Assembly (NCBI GenBank): GCA_040003255.1
Contig: JBDUCV010000023.1
Location: forward strand, 1-32,335
Origin: JBDUCV01 sp040003255
Lineage (GTDB): Bacteria > Actinomycetota > Actinomycetes > Mycobacteriales > Jatrophihabitantaceae
Length of the DNA: 32,335 nucleotides
Direction of reading: 5' to 3'
A model generated the notes under the pieces. The model did not search any database and had not been told where the DNA came from. It was given only the letters and a program-made list of their open reading frames with translations. The position numbers and the translations under genes are program-made. Position 1 is the first letter of the stretch. Each line of letters starts with the position of its first letter. This document shows positions 23,352 to 30,934 of the stretch, in pieces.

Positions 23352-23849
23352 TCAGAGGAGGTCGAGCAGCACCGGGATCTCCTGGCTGGCGTACCACGAC
23401 AACTCGAAGCCCTCGGCGTCGTCAACTGCCTCTTGAGATGCGACGTGGCCGAGGTCGGCCTCCAGCGAGGCGGCGGCCGCCGCGGCGATCGCCGGCTCGG
23501 CGTCGGGGTCGTCGATGTGCGCAGAAGCGACCGCCGACAGGCGCACCGGCGCGGTGAGCACGACAACGCCCCGATCGAGGTCATCTCGCATGGTTACCTC
23601 GGCATCGGCGACATCAGCGGCGATGACGACACGTCGACGGCGCGCGGCGGGGTCGGCGTCGACGAGCCGCAACGACGCTCGGGCGGCTTCGAGCAAGGCA
23701 GCGAACTCGAGCGCCTCGACATCGTCGTCGGAGTACCACTCGCGCAACGCGGGCGTAACCGCGAATGCGGTCAGCGGCGAACGACCGATCTCGCCGTCGT
23801 CGACGAGGCGCTGGAGGATGGCCGTGGTGGCCGGCAGATAGATCCTCAT
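23352..23849 (-). CDS. DUF6912 family protein
   Basis: A 165-residue cytosolic acidic protein of an actinobacterial family (DUF6912). It starts MRIYLPATTAILQRLVDDGE and includes the AVTPALREWY and EEALEFAAL-like (VEALEFAALL) segments, with the end ELSWYASQEIPVLLDLL. The function is unknown. The ATG at 23849 overlaps the patatin stop (ATGA), so it is translated with the acyltransferase and patatin genes. The frame extends upstream, but homology starts at MRIYLPA. Confidence 0.85.
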   Translation of the reverse strand: MRIYLPATTAILQRLVDDGEIGRSPLTAFAVTPALREWYSDDDVEALEFAALLEAARASLRLVDADPAARRRRVVIAADVADAEVTMRDDLDRGVVVLTAPVRLSAVASAHIDDPDAEPAIAAAAAASLEADLGHVASQEAVDDAEGFELSWYASQEIPVLLDLL

Positions 23850-24922
23850 GCCAGCGACCCTCCTGATCGCGAGCCGGCGGCCGGCCGCTGCGGGGCGAGT
23901 TGCCTTCGTAGCTGTCCGGCCGCACTGCGCATGGCGGTCTGCAACACCTGGCCGCGGCGCCTCGGGTTCATCAGGTTCGACCCGATGACGGCCAGGTCTT
24001 CCGGGCCGGGAGTCACCAGCACGACCCGCACGCCTTCGCTCCGCAACACCTCGACGTCGGCCATGATGCCCCGCGTCACCAAGCGCCGGATCGCCCGTTC
24101 GAGTCGGCTCGTCGGCGAGCGTGGCCGGTCGATTTCCACCGACGCCATGGGCGCGAGCACGTAAACCTCGTCCATCAACTCGCCCCGCAGCAGGTCCACT
24201 GATGCGCTCGAGACGGTGCCGCCGTCGATGTATGGGCGGGTGCCGATCGTCAACGGCGGATACCACGCGGGGATCGAGCAGGACGCGACGACCGCGTCAG
24301 GCAGTGCGACGTCGGACGCGCCGAACGGCCCGACATCGTCGCGGCCGAACACCACGCGGCGCCCGGCGTGGTAGTCGGTGGCGACGATCCACGGACGGGG
24401 CCGGTCCGGCCACCGGTGTGCGAATCCGGCGGAGGCGGCTAGCCCGGTGATCATCTCTCGCACCGGGGCCAATGTGCCGCGCCCGGTGGGCAGCACCCCG
24501 GACAGCGTCACCATCGGCGAGGTCCGGCCAGGGTGGCGGATGGCGTCCAGCAGCAGCCGCGGCGAGCCGAGGCCGATCCGAGGCCGTGGTGGCAGGGCCC
24601 TCGTCCGCGCCGGGTAGGTGAACCCGATCGGCGGGTCGTCGGGGGCTGGCACGCCCTGGTGCTGCCGGCGAATCTCGCTGACCGACACCCCGCAGGCGAG
24701 CAGAGAGGCAGCGACCGATCCGGCCGACGTACCGATCAGCAGGTCGACCTCGCGGGCGTCGAGCTCGGCCTCGACTTCGAGCGTCGACAGCGCGCCCACC
24801 ATCCAGGCAAATCCGAGCACACCGCCGGCGCCGAGAACGATCGCGCGGCGGGGCACCGCGGCGGTCCGTTCGACGGCTCGGCGGGCAGACGGCAGGCCGC
24901 GCACGGGCGGTTCGGACCTCAC
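23846..24922 (-). CDS. Patatin-like phospholipase
   Basis: A 358-residue serine acyl hydrolase. It has the oxyanion loop VLGAGGVLGF (29-38), the nucleophile elbow GTSAGS with Ser66, and the catalytic Asp in YIDGG (Asp233). The dyad is complete. Patatins release fatty acids from lipids; the substrate is not known here. The N-terminus is proline- and arginine-rich, with no signal peptide, and a basic C-terminal tail follows. GTG 24922 overlaps the WS/DGAT stop (GTGA). Being translated with an acyltransferase suggests linked making and breaking of neutral lipids or wax esters. A later start is possible, since the fold begins near residue 26. Confidence 0.9.
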   Translation of the reverse strand: MRSEPPVRGLPSARRAVERTAAVPRRAIVLGAGGVLGFAWMVGALSTLEVEAELDAREVDLLIGTSAGSVAASLLACGVSVSEIRRQHQGVPAPDDPPIGFTYPARTRALPPRPRIGLGSPRLLLDAIRHPGRTSPMVTLSGVLPTGRGTLAPVREMITGLAASAGFAHRWPDRPRPWIVATDYHAGRRVVFGRDDVGPFGASDVALPDAVVASCSIPAWYPPLTIGTRPYIDGGTVSSASVDLLRGELMDEVYVLAPMASVEIDRPRSPTSRLERAIRRLVTRGIMADVEVLRSEGVRVVLVTPGPEDLAVIGSNLMNPRRRGQVLQTAMRSAAGQLRRQLAPQRPAAGSRSGGSLA

Positions 24923-26436
24923 GGCGATGGCTTCGCCGATCGCCGTGGTCGCGCCCCCGGCCGGCTGGCGCGTTTGCGGCCGCTCGACGGCTCGGCGAAA
25001 ACCGCCATGGTTGCTGCCCGCCGCTGCCCGGCCTCACCGGCGGCAGCGACAAGCTCAGCCAGCGACTCCTCGATCAGGGTCGCCAGCACGTCGACGTCGG
25101 GCATTGCGTCGCGGTCGGCGTTGAGGCCATAGAACACCCCGCCGTCGTAGGAGGTGAGCCCGATCGACAGCGCCTGGCCTTCGGCGAGCGGGACGATCGG
25201 GAACATCTCCCTCAGCCGCGCGCCGGCGGCGTACAAGGGGAACTGCGGCCCGGGGACGTTGCTGACGACCAGGTTAAACAGCCGGCGGGTCAGCCCGTTC
25301 GCGGCACGGGCCGCGAGCGCGTGCAAAGTCGGCGGGGCGAATCCCGACAGGGCGACGAGCGCATCGGCGCCGATCGACTGGCCGGATTCCTTGTGCCCTT
25401 TCATTGCATAGGCGACCTGGGTCAGGCGCATGAGCGGGCTCGGTTCGCCCACGGGCAGGTCGACAAAGTACGCCGACACCCGATTGCCGAGCGCGCCCGC
25501 CGTGGCGTCGCCACGGACGCTTACCGGGACCATCGCCCGCACCGTGGTCGCCGGCGTGACCGACTCCCCGCGAAATAGCAGCCAGCTGCGCAGCGCGCCA
25601 GCGACGGTCGCCAGCACGACGTCGTTGACGGTGGTGTCGTAGTGCTTGCGCACCAGCTTGTAATCGTCAAGCACGGTGCGCGCGACCGCGTAGCGACGCT
25701 GCTCGCCGATCACCCGGTTCAGCGGACTGGCCGGCGCCGGACGCACGGCGACTCGCGCTGCCGAGAGCAGGCCGCTGACCGCGCCGAGCACCCGGCCTGC
25801 GGTGGCCCGGACGTCATTCACACCCATCCGCACCGTCTCGACGACCGCGCCGGGTGAACGGACGAGGTCGCCCACCGCGTCGAGCACCAGCTGCGCGCTG
25901 CTGGGCTCGGGCTCGGGCATCCACAGGGCATCGGGCACCTCACGGGGCATCGGTGAGGCATCAAGAATGACCTGGCCGATGTCGATCGCGCTGATCCCGT
26001 CGACCATGGCGTGGTGCGTCTTGGTGATGATCGCAACCCGGCCGTCGGCGAGCCCCTCGACGAGATACATCTCCCAAAGCGGCCGGTGCCGATCCAACGG
26101 CCGAGATTGGATCCGCGCACAAAACTCGCGCAGCTGTTCGTCTGATCCCGGTCGAGGCAGCGCCGATCGACGTACGTGATAGGTGATGTCGAAGTCGGGG
26201 TCGTCGACCCACACCGGGTTGAGCAGGTGCCCGGGCACGAAGCGAACCTTCTGCCGGTAGCGGGGGACCAAAGCGATCCGCTGCTCGAGCAGACTGACCA
26301 GCTCCTCGTAGTCAAAGCTTGGCGCACCGCCACCGGTTGGCGGCTCGAACACCGCCAGGCCGCCGACGTGCATCGGGGTCGTCCGGCCCTCGAGGTAGAA
26401 GAACGAAACGTCGAGCGAAGTCAGACGATCCCTCAT
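24919..26436 (-). CDS. Wax ester synthase/diacylglycerol acyltransferase (WS/DGAT)
   Basis: A 505-residue bifunctional WS/DGAT-type acyltransferase that joins acyl-CoA to diacylglycerol or a fatty alcohol, forming storage lipid. The active site motif is HHAMVDG (141-147). Other family segments are PLWEMYL (119-125), NDVVLATVAGALR, LGNRVSAYFVDLP and NLVVSNVPGPQFPLY. The length is slightly over the usual 460-470 because of a basic C-terminal tail (KRASRPGARPRRSAKP). ATG 26436 has no ribosome-binding site, but TAGGCT ends six bases upstream, so leaderless translation is predicted. It is the first gene of a three-gene overlapping set with patatin and DUF6912. Confidence 0.95.
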   Translation of the reverse strand: MRDRLTSLDVSFFYLEGRTTPMHVGGLAVFEPPTGGGAPSFDYEELVSLLEQRIALVPRYRQKVRFVPGHLLNPVWVDDPDFDITYHVRRSALPRPGSDEQLREFCARIQSRPLDRHRPLWEMYLVEGLADGRVAIITKTHHAMVDGISAIDIGQVILDASPMPREVPDALWMPEPEPSSAQLVLDAVGDLVRSPGAVVETVRMGVNDVRATAGRVLGAVSGLLSAARVAVRPAPASPLNRVIGEQRRYAVARTVLDDYKLVRKHYDTTVNDVVLATVAGALRSWLLFRGESVTPATTVRAMVPVSVRGDATAGALGNRVSAYFVDLPVGEPSPLMRLTQVAYAMKGHKESGQSIGADALVALSGFAPPTLHALAARAANGLTRRLFNLVVSNVPGPQFPLYAAGARLREMFPIVPLAEGQALSIGLTSYDGGVFYGLNADRDAMPDVDVLATLIEESLAELVAAAGEAGQRRAATMAVFAEPSSGRKRASRPGARPRRSAKPSP

Positions 26437-26442
26437 TGGTTC

Positions 26443-26448
26443 AGCCTA
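26443..26448 (-). promoter_or_regulatory. -10 element of a predicted leaderless promoter (WS/DGAT)
   Basis: TAGGCT in the minus-strand sense is followed by six bases and ATG 26436. It lies in the 44-base gap after the CpaE-like gene. Upstream of it, TTGCCG is too close to serve as a -35. Confidence 0.5.
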
Positions 26449-26480
26449 CTTTCACGGCAAACGGGCGGCAGAAGGTCAGG

Positions 26481-27764
26481 TCATCGGCGGCGGCGGCGAG
26501 TGCGCGGCGCCCCGGCCAGCGCACCGGCGAGTTCGGCGATTGCTTGCCGCAGCGGGCTGGCCGGCCGAACCTCGCCCAATGTCTTGCCCATGGCAAGTGC
26601 CACGTCGAGCGCCGCGGGGTCGCTCGGCAGTAGCGCGGCTGGCTGCCGACCGGCGAACCGGTCTAGCGCGTTGGTCAGCTCGGTGGCTGGATCACCGGGC
26701 ACCGGCCCCTTGCGCAGCTTGTTCAGCACCACCCAGATCGGCGGTGCCACCTCGGCATCGCGCAGCTCGGCAAGACCCCGGACGAGGCGTTGCAGCCCGA
26801 TCGGGTCGGCCGCACCGACGGCGATGATCACATCGGCGCGGTCGAGGATTTCTAGCGTGGCACCGTTGCGCCGAGGCGCGAGCGTGTCGTAGGACAGTTC
26901 CTCGTCGGACTCGAGATTGAATCCGCAGTCGACCACGGTGAAGTCAGCAAGCGCGCGGGCCGCGGCAAGCACCGACTCGATCGCGGCCACGCGCAGTTCC
27001 GGCCAACGTTCGGCCCGCGGGATGCCGGTCAACACCCGCAGCTCGGCGCCCAATTGCCAGCAGAGACCGGCGAGCGCCTCCGCGTCGAAGCGGTGGGCAG
27101 CGGCCTGTCGGCAGGCCGCGGCGAGTCCCGGCGACTCGTCGAGAAGTCCGAGCACGGCGGCGACCACGCCGCCGTAGACGTCGGCGTCGATCAGCAGGCT
27201 CGCGCGCCCCTGCCGCGCCAGCTCGTCGGCGAGCGTGACCGCAACGGTGGTCCGCCCCGGTGCTCCGGTCGGCCCCCACACGGCGAGCACCGAACCGCGC
27301 CGTCCGGGCTGCGGTGCGATCGCGTCGACGTCCGGCGGGATGATCATCGACGTGGCGGCGGCGGGGTCGCCGAAAGCGCGCGGCGGACGCCGACCGGTGC
27401 CGTCCTCGCGCACCGCCTCGGCGATGACCGACGCGACGATCTCGGGCAGCGCGTCATCGGGAACGATGTGCGCGATGCCGAGGGCGCGCAGGCGATCTTC
27501 AGTGTCGGCGTCGCCGCGCCGGATAACGCCGACCGGGACAACTGCGGCGGCGGCGAGGCGATCGACGGCATCGGCGTCCAGGCGGCGCAACTCGGCCGCG
27601 ACCAGCGCGGCACGCGCCTGCCCGGTCGCCGCCACAGCCAGCAAGTCGATCACGTCGACGCATCGGCGCACGATCGTCACGCCGTGCTCGCCCCGCTCGA
27701 GCGCGATGACGAGGCCGGCTTCCCATGCCGCCCCGTCCGCCGCGGTCAGAACCGGCAGCTTCAT
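26481..27764 (-). CDS. CpaE-like P-loop ATPase (MinD/ParA family)
   Basis: A 427-residue protein with an N-terminal receiver-like half (residues 1-120) and a ParA/MinD-type ATPase half. The P-loop reads GPTGAPGRTT (164-173); Arg171 takes the place of the usual Lys, and the deviant Walker KGG start is absent. LIDADVYGG (191-199) is the switch I-like strand, and VVDCGFN the Walker B-like strand. The family is related to CpaE of Flp/Tad pilus loci, but no CpaF or TadB/C gene is visible. ATG 27764 overlaps the stop of the SAF-domain gene (ATGA). The longer open frame upstream lies in the SAF gene. It probably localises or regulates an envelope process, which is inference. Confidence 0.87.
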   Translation of the reverse strand: MKLPVLTAADGAAWEAGLVIALERGEHGVTIVRRCVDVIDLLAVAATGQARAALVAAELRRLDADAVDRLAAAAVVPVGVIRRGDADTEDRLRALGIAHIVPDDALPEIVASVIAEAVREDGTGRRPPRAFGDPAAATSMIIPPDVDAIAPQPGRRGSVLAVWGPTGAPGRTTVAVTLADELARQGRASLLIDADVYGGVVAAVLGLLDESPGLAAACRQAAAHRFDAEALAGLCWQLGAELRVLTGIPRAERWPELRVAAIESVLAAARALADFTVVDCGFNLESDEELSYDTLAPRRNGATLEILDRADVIIAVGAADPIGLQRLVRGLAELRDAEVAPPIWVVLNKLRKGPVPGDPATELTNALDRFAGRQPAALLPSDPAALDVALAMGKTLGEVRPASPLRQAIAELAGALAGAPRTRRRRR

Positions 27765-28486
27765 TTCTTCGCAGCGCAACCGTCGAGTGGGCTGAGCCGG
27801 CTGTTGGCGTCCGCGGTAGGTGCTCCGTCCAGGATGCCGGCCCGGACGCGCGCGCCGTCGAGGGCGAGTGCGGTGATCACCCGCTGGGCCAGCGCGGCAG
27901 GTACCCGGATCACCACGCTCTGCGTCACTCCGGACGCGAATGCGCTGCCGCGGCCGGACTGGACGTCCTGCACCGTCACGTCGTCGAGGATCGGCACGGC
28001 GCTGCATGTCTTGGTGGTCACCCATAGCTCGATGCGCCGACCGCGCTCGATCGTCGGTGCCGCGGCGGCATCGAGCGGCACGGTCACCGTCGTCGCCGCA
28101 GACGTGGCGCCGAGCGCAGCACGGGGCAGCAGTTCTCCCGCCGACAGCTGCCGGTTGACCGTCTTGCCGGCCAGTGCAGTGCGGGTCGAGAGATAACGCC
28201 CGGCGCCGTCCGGCAGCCGAACCCGGATCGGGGTCAGGTCGGCCGCGGTTAGTACCGAACCAGGCGCGAGGTCACGCGCTGCCGCCCACATGGTCTGCGT
28301 GGAGTCGGCGGACGAGACGACCTCGGCCCCGATCACTACCGACACCAATACCAGCGCAATCCCCGCGACCAGCCTTAGGTCGAGCCATTGCGGGGTACGT
28401 ACCCGACGGGGTACGGGCGAGCGCGGCGAGGATGGCGGCAGCGAGGACGGGCGCGACGACGAGGAGGTGGCGACCACGGTCAACAT
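27761..28486 (-). CDS. SAF domain protein (CpaB/RcpC-like)
   Basis: A 241-residue membrane-anchored protein with a Ser/Pro-rich cytoplasmic N-terminus, one transmembrane helix (about 38-56, LVAGIALVLVSVVIGAEVV) and an extracytoplasmic SAF domain (AARDLAPGSVLTAADLTPIRVRLP, LAGKTVNRQLSAGELL). This is the layout of CpaB/RcpC, the Flp pilus assembly protein that sits in the periplasm. A C-terminal domain with two cysteines (TKTCSAVP and DGCAAKK) may form a disulfide. It is the first gene of an operon with CpaE. ATG 28486 lacks a clear ribosome-binding site. Confidence 0.85.
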   Translation of the reverse strand: MLTVVATSSSSRPSSLPPSSPRSPVPRRVRTPQWLDLRLVAGIALVLVSVVIGAEVVSSADSTQTMWAAARDLAPGSVLTAADLTPIRVRLPDGAGRYLSTRTALAGKTVNRQLSAGELLPRAALGATSAATTVTVPLDAAAAPTIERGRRIELWVTTKTCSAVPILDDVTVQDVQSGRGSAFASGVTQSVVIRVPAALAQRVITALALDGARVRAGILDGAPTADANSRLSPLDGCAAKK

Positions 28487-28562
28487 CGTGCAGCACGCGG
28501 CACGCTCGCCCGCAACCGCCTCGGCTGACTGTGGAGAACCGCGAATTCATGGCCGGGCGTTT

Positions 28563-28598
28563 GGCAGACTGGACGCCGTCCCACGGCAGTGGACGTCG
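28563..28598. promoter_or_regulatory. Direct repeats upstream of the BldC-like gene
   Basis: GGCAGACTGGACGCCG (28563-28578) and GGCAGTGGACGTCG (28585-28598) are near copies, with starts 22 bases apart, about two helical turns. They lie 24 bases before the BldC-like start. BldC-type proteins bind direct repeats, so autoregulation is possible; this is inference. Confidence 0.35.
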
Positions 28599-28621
28599 CT
28601 GCCGGTGATCGGAGGTCAGCT

Positions 28622-28864
28622 ATGGGAAACGAGCGGTTCCTGACCCTGGCCGACGTCGCCGAGATCCTCAATATCTCCGATTCGCAGACCTATGCACTGG
28701 TCCGCAACCAGGAGCTTGAGGCGATCAAGATCGGTGGCCGCGGGCAGTGGCGGGTTGAGCGGGCCAAGCTCGAGAGCTACATCGCGAAGATGTACGACCA
28801 AACCAAGCGGTTCGTGGAAGTGCACCCGTTCGCCGAAGCCGAACCGGCCGCAGACGTCAGCTGA
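28622..28864 (+). CDS. BldC-like helix-turn-helix DNA-binding protein
   Basis: An 80-residue protein with a winged helix-turn-helix of the MerR/excisionase type: FLTLADVAEILNISDSQTYALVRNQELEAIKIGGRGQWRVERAKLESYI. Size and sequence resemble Streptomyces BldC, a developmental regulator that binds head-to-tail to direct repeats, and its actinobacterial relatives. The tail is acidic. ATG 28622 has GGAGGT upstream, which fixes the start. It is divergent from the SAF/CpaE operon across a 135-base gap, a common arrangement in related organisms. It is not a phage excisionase, because no phage genes are near. Confidence 0.88.
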   Translation: MGNERFLTLADVAEILNISDSQTYALVRNQELEAIKIGGRGQWRVERAKLESYIAKMYDQTKRFVEVHPFAEAEPAADVS

Positions 28865-28876
28865 TCGTCGACCCGC

Positions 28877-29431
28877 TCAGCCATCGCGTCGCACGACCAC
28901 GACGTTTCCCAATGCCACGACGAGCACGTCGCGGACGTCGCCACGGCGCCGAGGCTCGCCCGCAGCGTGGGCGGCGAGCTCGACGAAGTCCGAGCCAATC
29001 CGGTCGAGCGTTCCCGACAGCACACTCGCATCGCTCAGGTGCAGCCGCACTGGCACTCGGTCCCGGGCGACGCCACGCAGCGCATGCCGCAGGCCGAGGC
29101 GTGATTCGACGACGCCGAGCGAGGCCGCCGCGCTGAACCGGCCGAGACCGCTCACGTGCAGGACCGCCGCGACAACCACGATGGCCTCCCGGCCGGCGCC
29201 CTCGTCGAGCAGCAGCCAGTCCGGACTCACCCGGCGCAGCAGCCCATCGAGCACGACGCCACCGGTGCAGGCCAGCTTGATTGGCGAATCCACCGCCGCG
29301 CGCAGCCGGTCGACCAGGCGCAACTGAGCGACCCCGATGCGGGCACGCTCCTCTATCTCGGCCGCCCGTTCGGCCGTGTCGAGCGCAGCCGCCTGCGCTT
29401 CGAGGTCCGCGAACAGGCCGTCCCACCGCAT
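28877..29431 (-). CDS. Conserved hypothetical protein with Sm-like segment
   Basis: A 184-residue cytosolic protein with a helical N-terminal half (MRWDGLFADLEAQAAALDTA, then EIEERARIGVAQLRLVDRLR) and a beta-rich C-terminal half (RVPVRLHLSDASVLSGTLDRIGSD, then VLVVALGNVVVV) that recalls an Sm-like or ribosome-maturation-type barrel. The family is conserved beside BldC-like and LysM genes in actinobacteria; I know no function. ATG 29431 has AGGGGGA upstream. It is divergent from the LysM gene, with 108 bases of AT-rich DNA in between, and convergent with the BldC-like gene. Confidence 0.75.
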   Translation of the reverse strand: MRWDGLFADLEAQAAALDTAERAAEIEERARIGVAQLRLVDRLRAAVDSPIKLACTGGVVLDGLLRRVSPDWLLLDEGAGREAIVVVAAVLHVSGLGRFSAAASLGVVESRLGLRHALRGVARDRVPVRLHLSDASVLSGTLDRIGSDFVELAAHAAGEPRRRGDVRDVLVVALGNVVVVRRDG

Positions 29432-29469
29432 TGCATTCCCCCTAGGTGCCGGTCATTCAATCATTTCCC

Positions 29470-29498
29470 TTGACCCGAGGTCACCGGACGCGTATAAA
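29470..29498 (+). promoter_or_regulatory. Strong sigma-70-type promoter of the LysM gene
   Basis: TTGACC (29470-29475), a 17-base spacer and TATAAA (29493-29498) match the TTGACA/TATAAT consensus at five of six positions in each hexamer. The expected start is near 29505. The leader holds an unusually AT-rich stretch (29499-29525) and the GAAGG site at 29526-29530. Confidence 0.8.
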
Positions 29499-29539
29499 TG
29501 CAAACGTAAGCTAATTTTTGTTAACGAAGGTGAAACGCT

Positions 29540-30262
29540 GTGCGATTCCTCCGGTTAGCGGCACTTGCGGTGACGGATGGATGGGCCCTGGTCGCTCTGT
29601 TGCCCGACTGGTGGCTGCTTCGCGACCAACTCGCCGCGCCGCACGACTGGGTGCGCCGCGCCGGCGCCGACGCCGCCGCGACCGAGCTGGCGTCAGCGGC
29701 CCTGTGGTTGGTGGCGCTCTGGCTGGCCATCGGGCTACTGGCCATCCTCGCCTCGGTGCTGCCAGGCACCGTCGGCCGGGTGGCCCATCACACGGCCGAC
29801 AGTCTGCTGCCGGCGGTCCTGATACGGGTGGTCGCCAGCGCCGCCGGTGTCGGTGTGTTGGTCGGATCGGCCGCACCCGGCGCAGCTGGGGCACAGCCGC
29901 CTGCTCGACCATCCGCGGGGACCGTCGCTTTCCCCAGTCCGAGCTGGCCTACCGACACCGCGGCCACTTCGCGCATCGAGGTCGGCTGGCCCGGTGCGCC
30001 CGCTCTGCCCGCTGGCACGCCGAGCGTTCCGCCCGCGTCGTCCCCACCGTCGGCTGCACATGACGCCGACGTCACGGTGGCAAAAGGCGATTCGCTGTGG
30101 CTGATCGCCGCCCGGCGGCTAGGTCCAGACGCGGCCATCGCGGCCGTCGCGGCGGCCTGGCCGCGGTGGTATGCCACCAACCGCAGCGTTATCGGCGCCG
30201 ATCCCGGCCTGATCGTGCCGGGACAGCTACTCCACCCGCCAGCGCCCGCCGCACCGCACTGA
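29540..30262 (+). CDS. LysM domain membrane protein
   Basis: A 240-residue protein with two or three transmembrane helices (about 52-74 and 92-112, with a weaker hydrophobic N-terminus), a Pro/Ala/Ser-rich linker (about 113-175), and a C-terminal LysM domain (about 178-233; VTVAKGDSLWLIAARRLG, IVPGQLLHPP). LysM binds peptidoglycan, so the protein ties the membrane to the wall. GTG 29540 has GAAGG nine bases upstream. It follows the best promoter of the window. The Rv3235-family gene is 40 bases downstream and SecA converges further on. Confidence 0.85.
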   Translation: MRFLRLAALAVTDGWALVALLPDWWLLRDQLAAPHDWVRRAGADAAATELASAALWLVALWLAIGLLAILASVLPGTVGRVAHHTADSLLPAVLIRVVASAAGVGVLVGSAAPGAAGAQPPARPSAGTVAFPSPSWPTDTAATSRIEVGWPGAPALPAGTPSVPPASSPPSAAHDADVTVAKGDSLWLIAARRLGPDAAIAAVAAAWPRWYATNRSVIGADPGLIVPGQLLHPPAPAAPH

Positions 30263-30302
30263 CCCGCGTCGCCCGCACCTAAACGTTCACGGAGGAACCG
30301 CC

Positions 30303-30857
30303 ATGACCGCAGGACTCGCTCGCCCGCTAGCCGAGCCATCGGTCCGCCGCTCGGTCACCGTACGTCCGGCGCCACGGCGTGAGCCACCGTTGGACGACGA
30401 GCGACCGCAGCGGCATCTCTCGCTCGTGGGGCCCTACGACCGGCCGTTGCCCTTCGCCATGCCCTCGACCCGCCGACTAAGTGAGACCCGCGACCCCTTT
30501 GCCGTTCGGCCCACCGGCCGCGGCGAGTTGCCAGATCCGGAGTCCTTCGGCCGCCGATTACTGGTCGGGGTGCTCGAAGCGCTGGCCGGCCGCCGACCCG
30601 TCCAGCAGCTGACGCCGCATCTGAGCCCGAGTGTGTACGGCGGCCTGGTCGCAGATCTGGAACGCAGCGGCAGGTCAGGACGGGCGCGCACGTGGCATTC
30701 GCCAGCGACGGTGCGGTCGGTCCGGGTGTGCGAACCAGCCGACGGCGTAGCCGAACTGGCGGCAGTGGTGCAGATCGGCACGCGGTACCGCGCGGTCGCT
30801 GCGCGTTTCGAAGGGCTGGACGGGCGGTGGCGCTGCGTCCGCCTGCAACTCGGCTGA
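30303..30857 (+). CDS. Rv3235 family protein
   Basis: A 184-residue protein. The first 75 residues are Pro/Arg-rich and probably disordered. The C-terminal half has the pattern of the Rv3235 family: FGRRLLVGVLEALAGRRPVQQL, LSPSVYGGLVADL, SVRVCEPADGVAELAAVVQIG and RYRAVAARFEGLDGRWRCVRLQLG. The function is unknown; its constant place next to SecA has led to guesses of a SecA-related role. ATG 30303 has GGAGGA upstream. The gene probably shares the strong promoter of the LysM gene. A pair of direct repeats follows the stop. Confidence 0.87.
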   Translation: MTAGLARPLAEPSVRRSVTVRPAPRREPPLDDERPQRHLSLVGPYDRPLPFAMPSTRRLSETRDPFAVRPTGRGELPDPESFGRRLLVGVLEALAGRRPVQQLTPHLSPSVYGGLVADLERSGRSGRARTWHSPATVRSVRVCEPADGVAELAAVVQIGTRYRAVAARFEGLDGRWRCVRLQLG

Positions 30858-30873
30858 CGATTTCACCTCGCGC

Positions 30874-30934
30874 GACGAGCCAAGCCCGGGCTGCGAGCCT
30901 CGCGGACGAGCCAGGACCGAGTAGCGAGCCTCAG
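30874..30934. repeat. Two 31-base direct repeats between Rv3235-family and SecA genes
   Basis: GACGAGCCAAGCCCGGGCTG (30874) and GACGAGCCAGGACCGAGTAG (30905) start copies 31 bases apart; both end in CGAGCCTC. They occupy most of the 73-base gap between the convergent stop codons and run into the SecA stop. Confidence 0.6.

Noticed and set aside
23046..24164. 372-codon plus-strand open frame across the pruA start, DUF6912 and patatin genes
   Set aside because: It crosses three well-supported minus-strand genes and their start sites, and shows no domain or ribosome-binding site.
27054..28196. 380-codon plus-strand open frame antisense to the CpaE-like and SAF genes
   Set aside because: Composition is that of a GC-rich shadow frame and both minus-strand proteins have clear family features.
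28622..28864. Phage excisionase or mobile-element remnant
   Set aside because: The helix-turn-helix is of the excisionase type, but size and context fit BldC-like chromosomal regulators, and there is no integrase, attachment site or transposase nearby.
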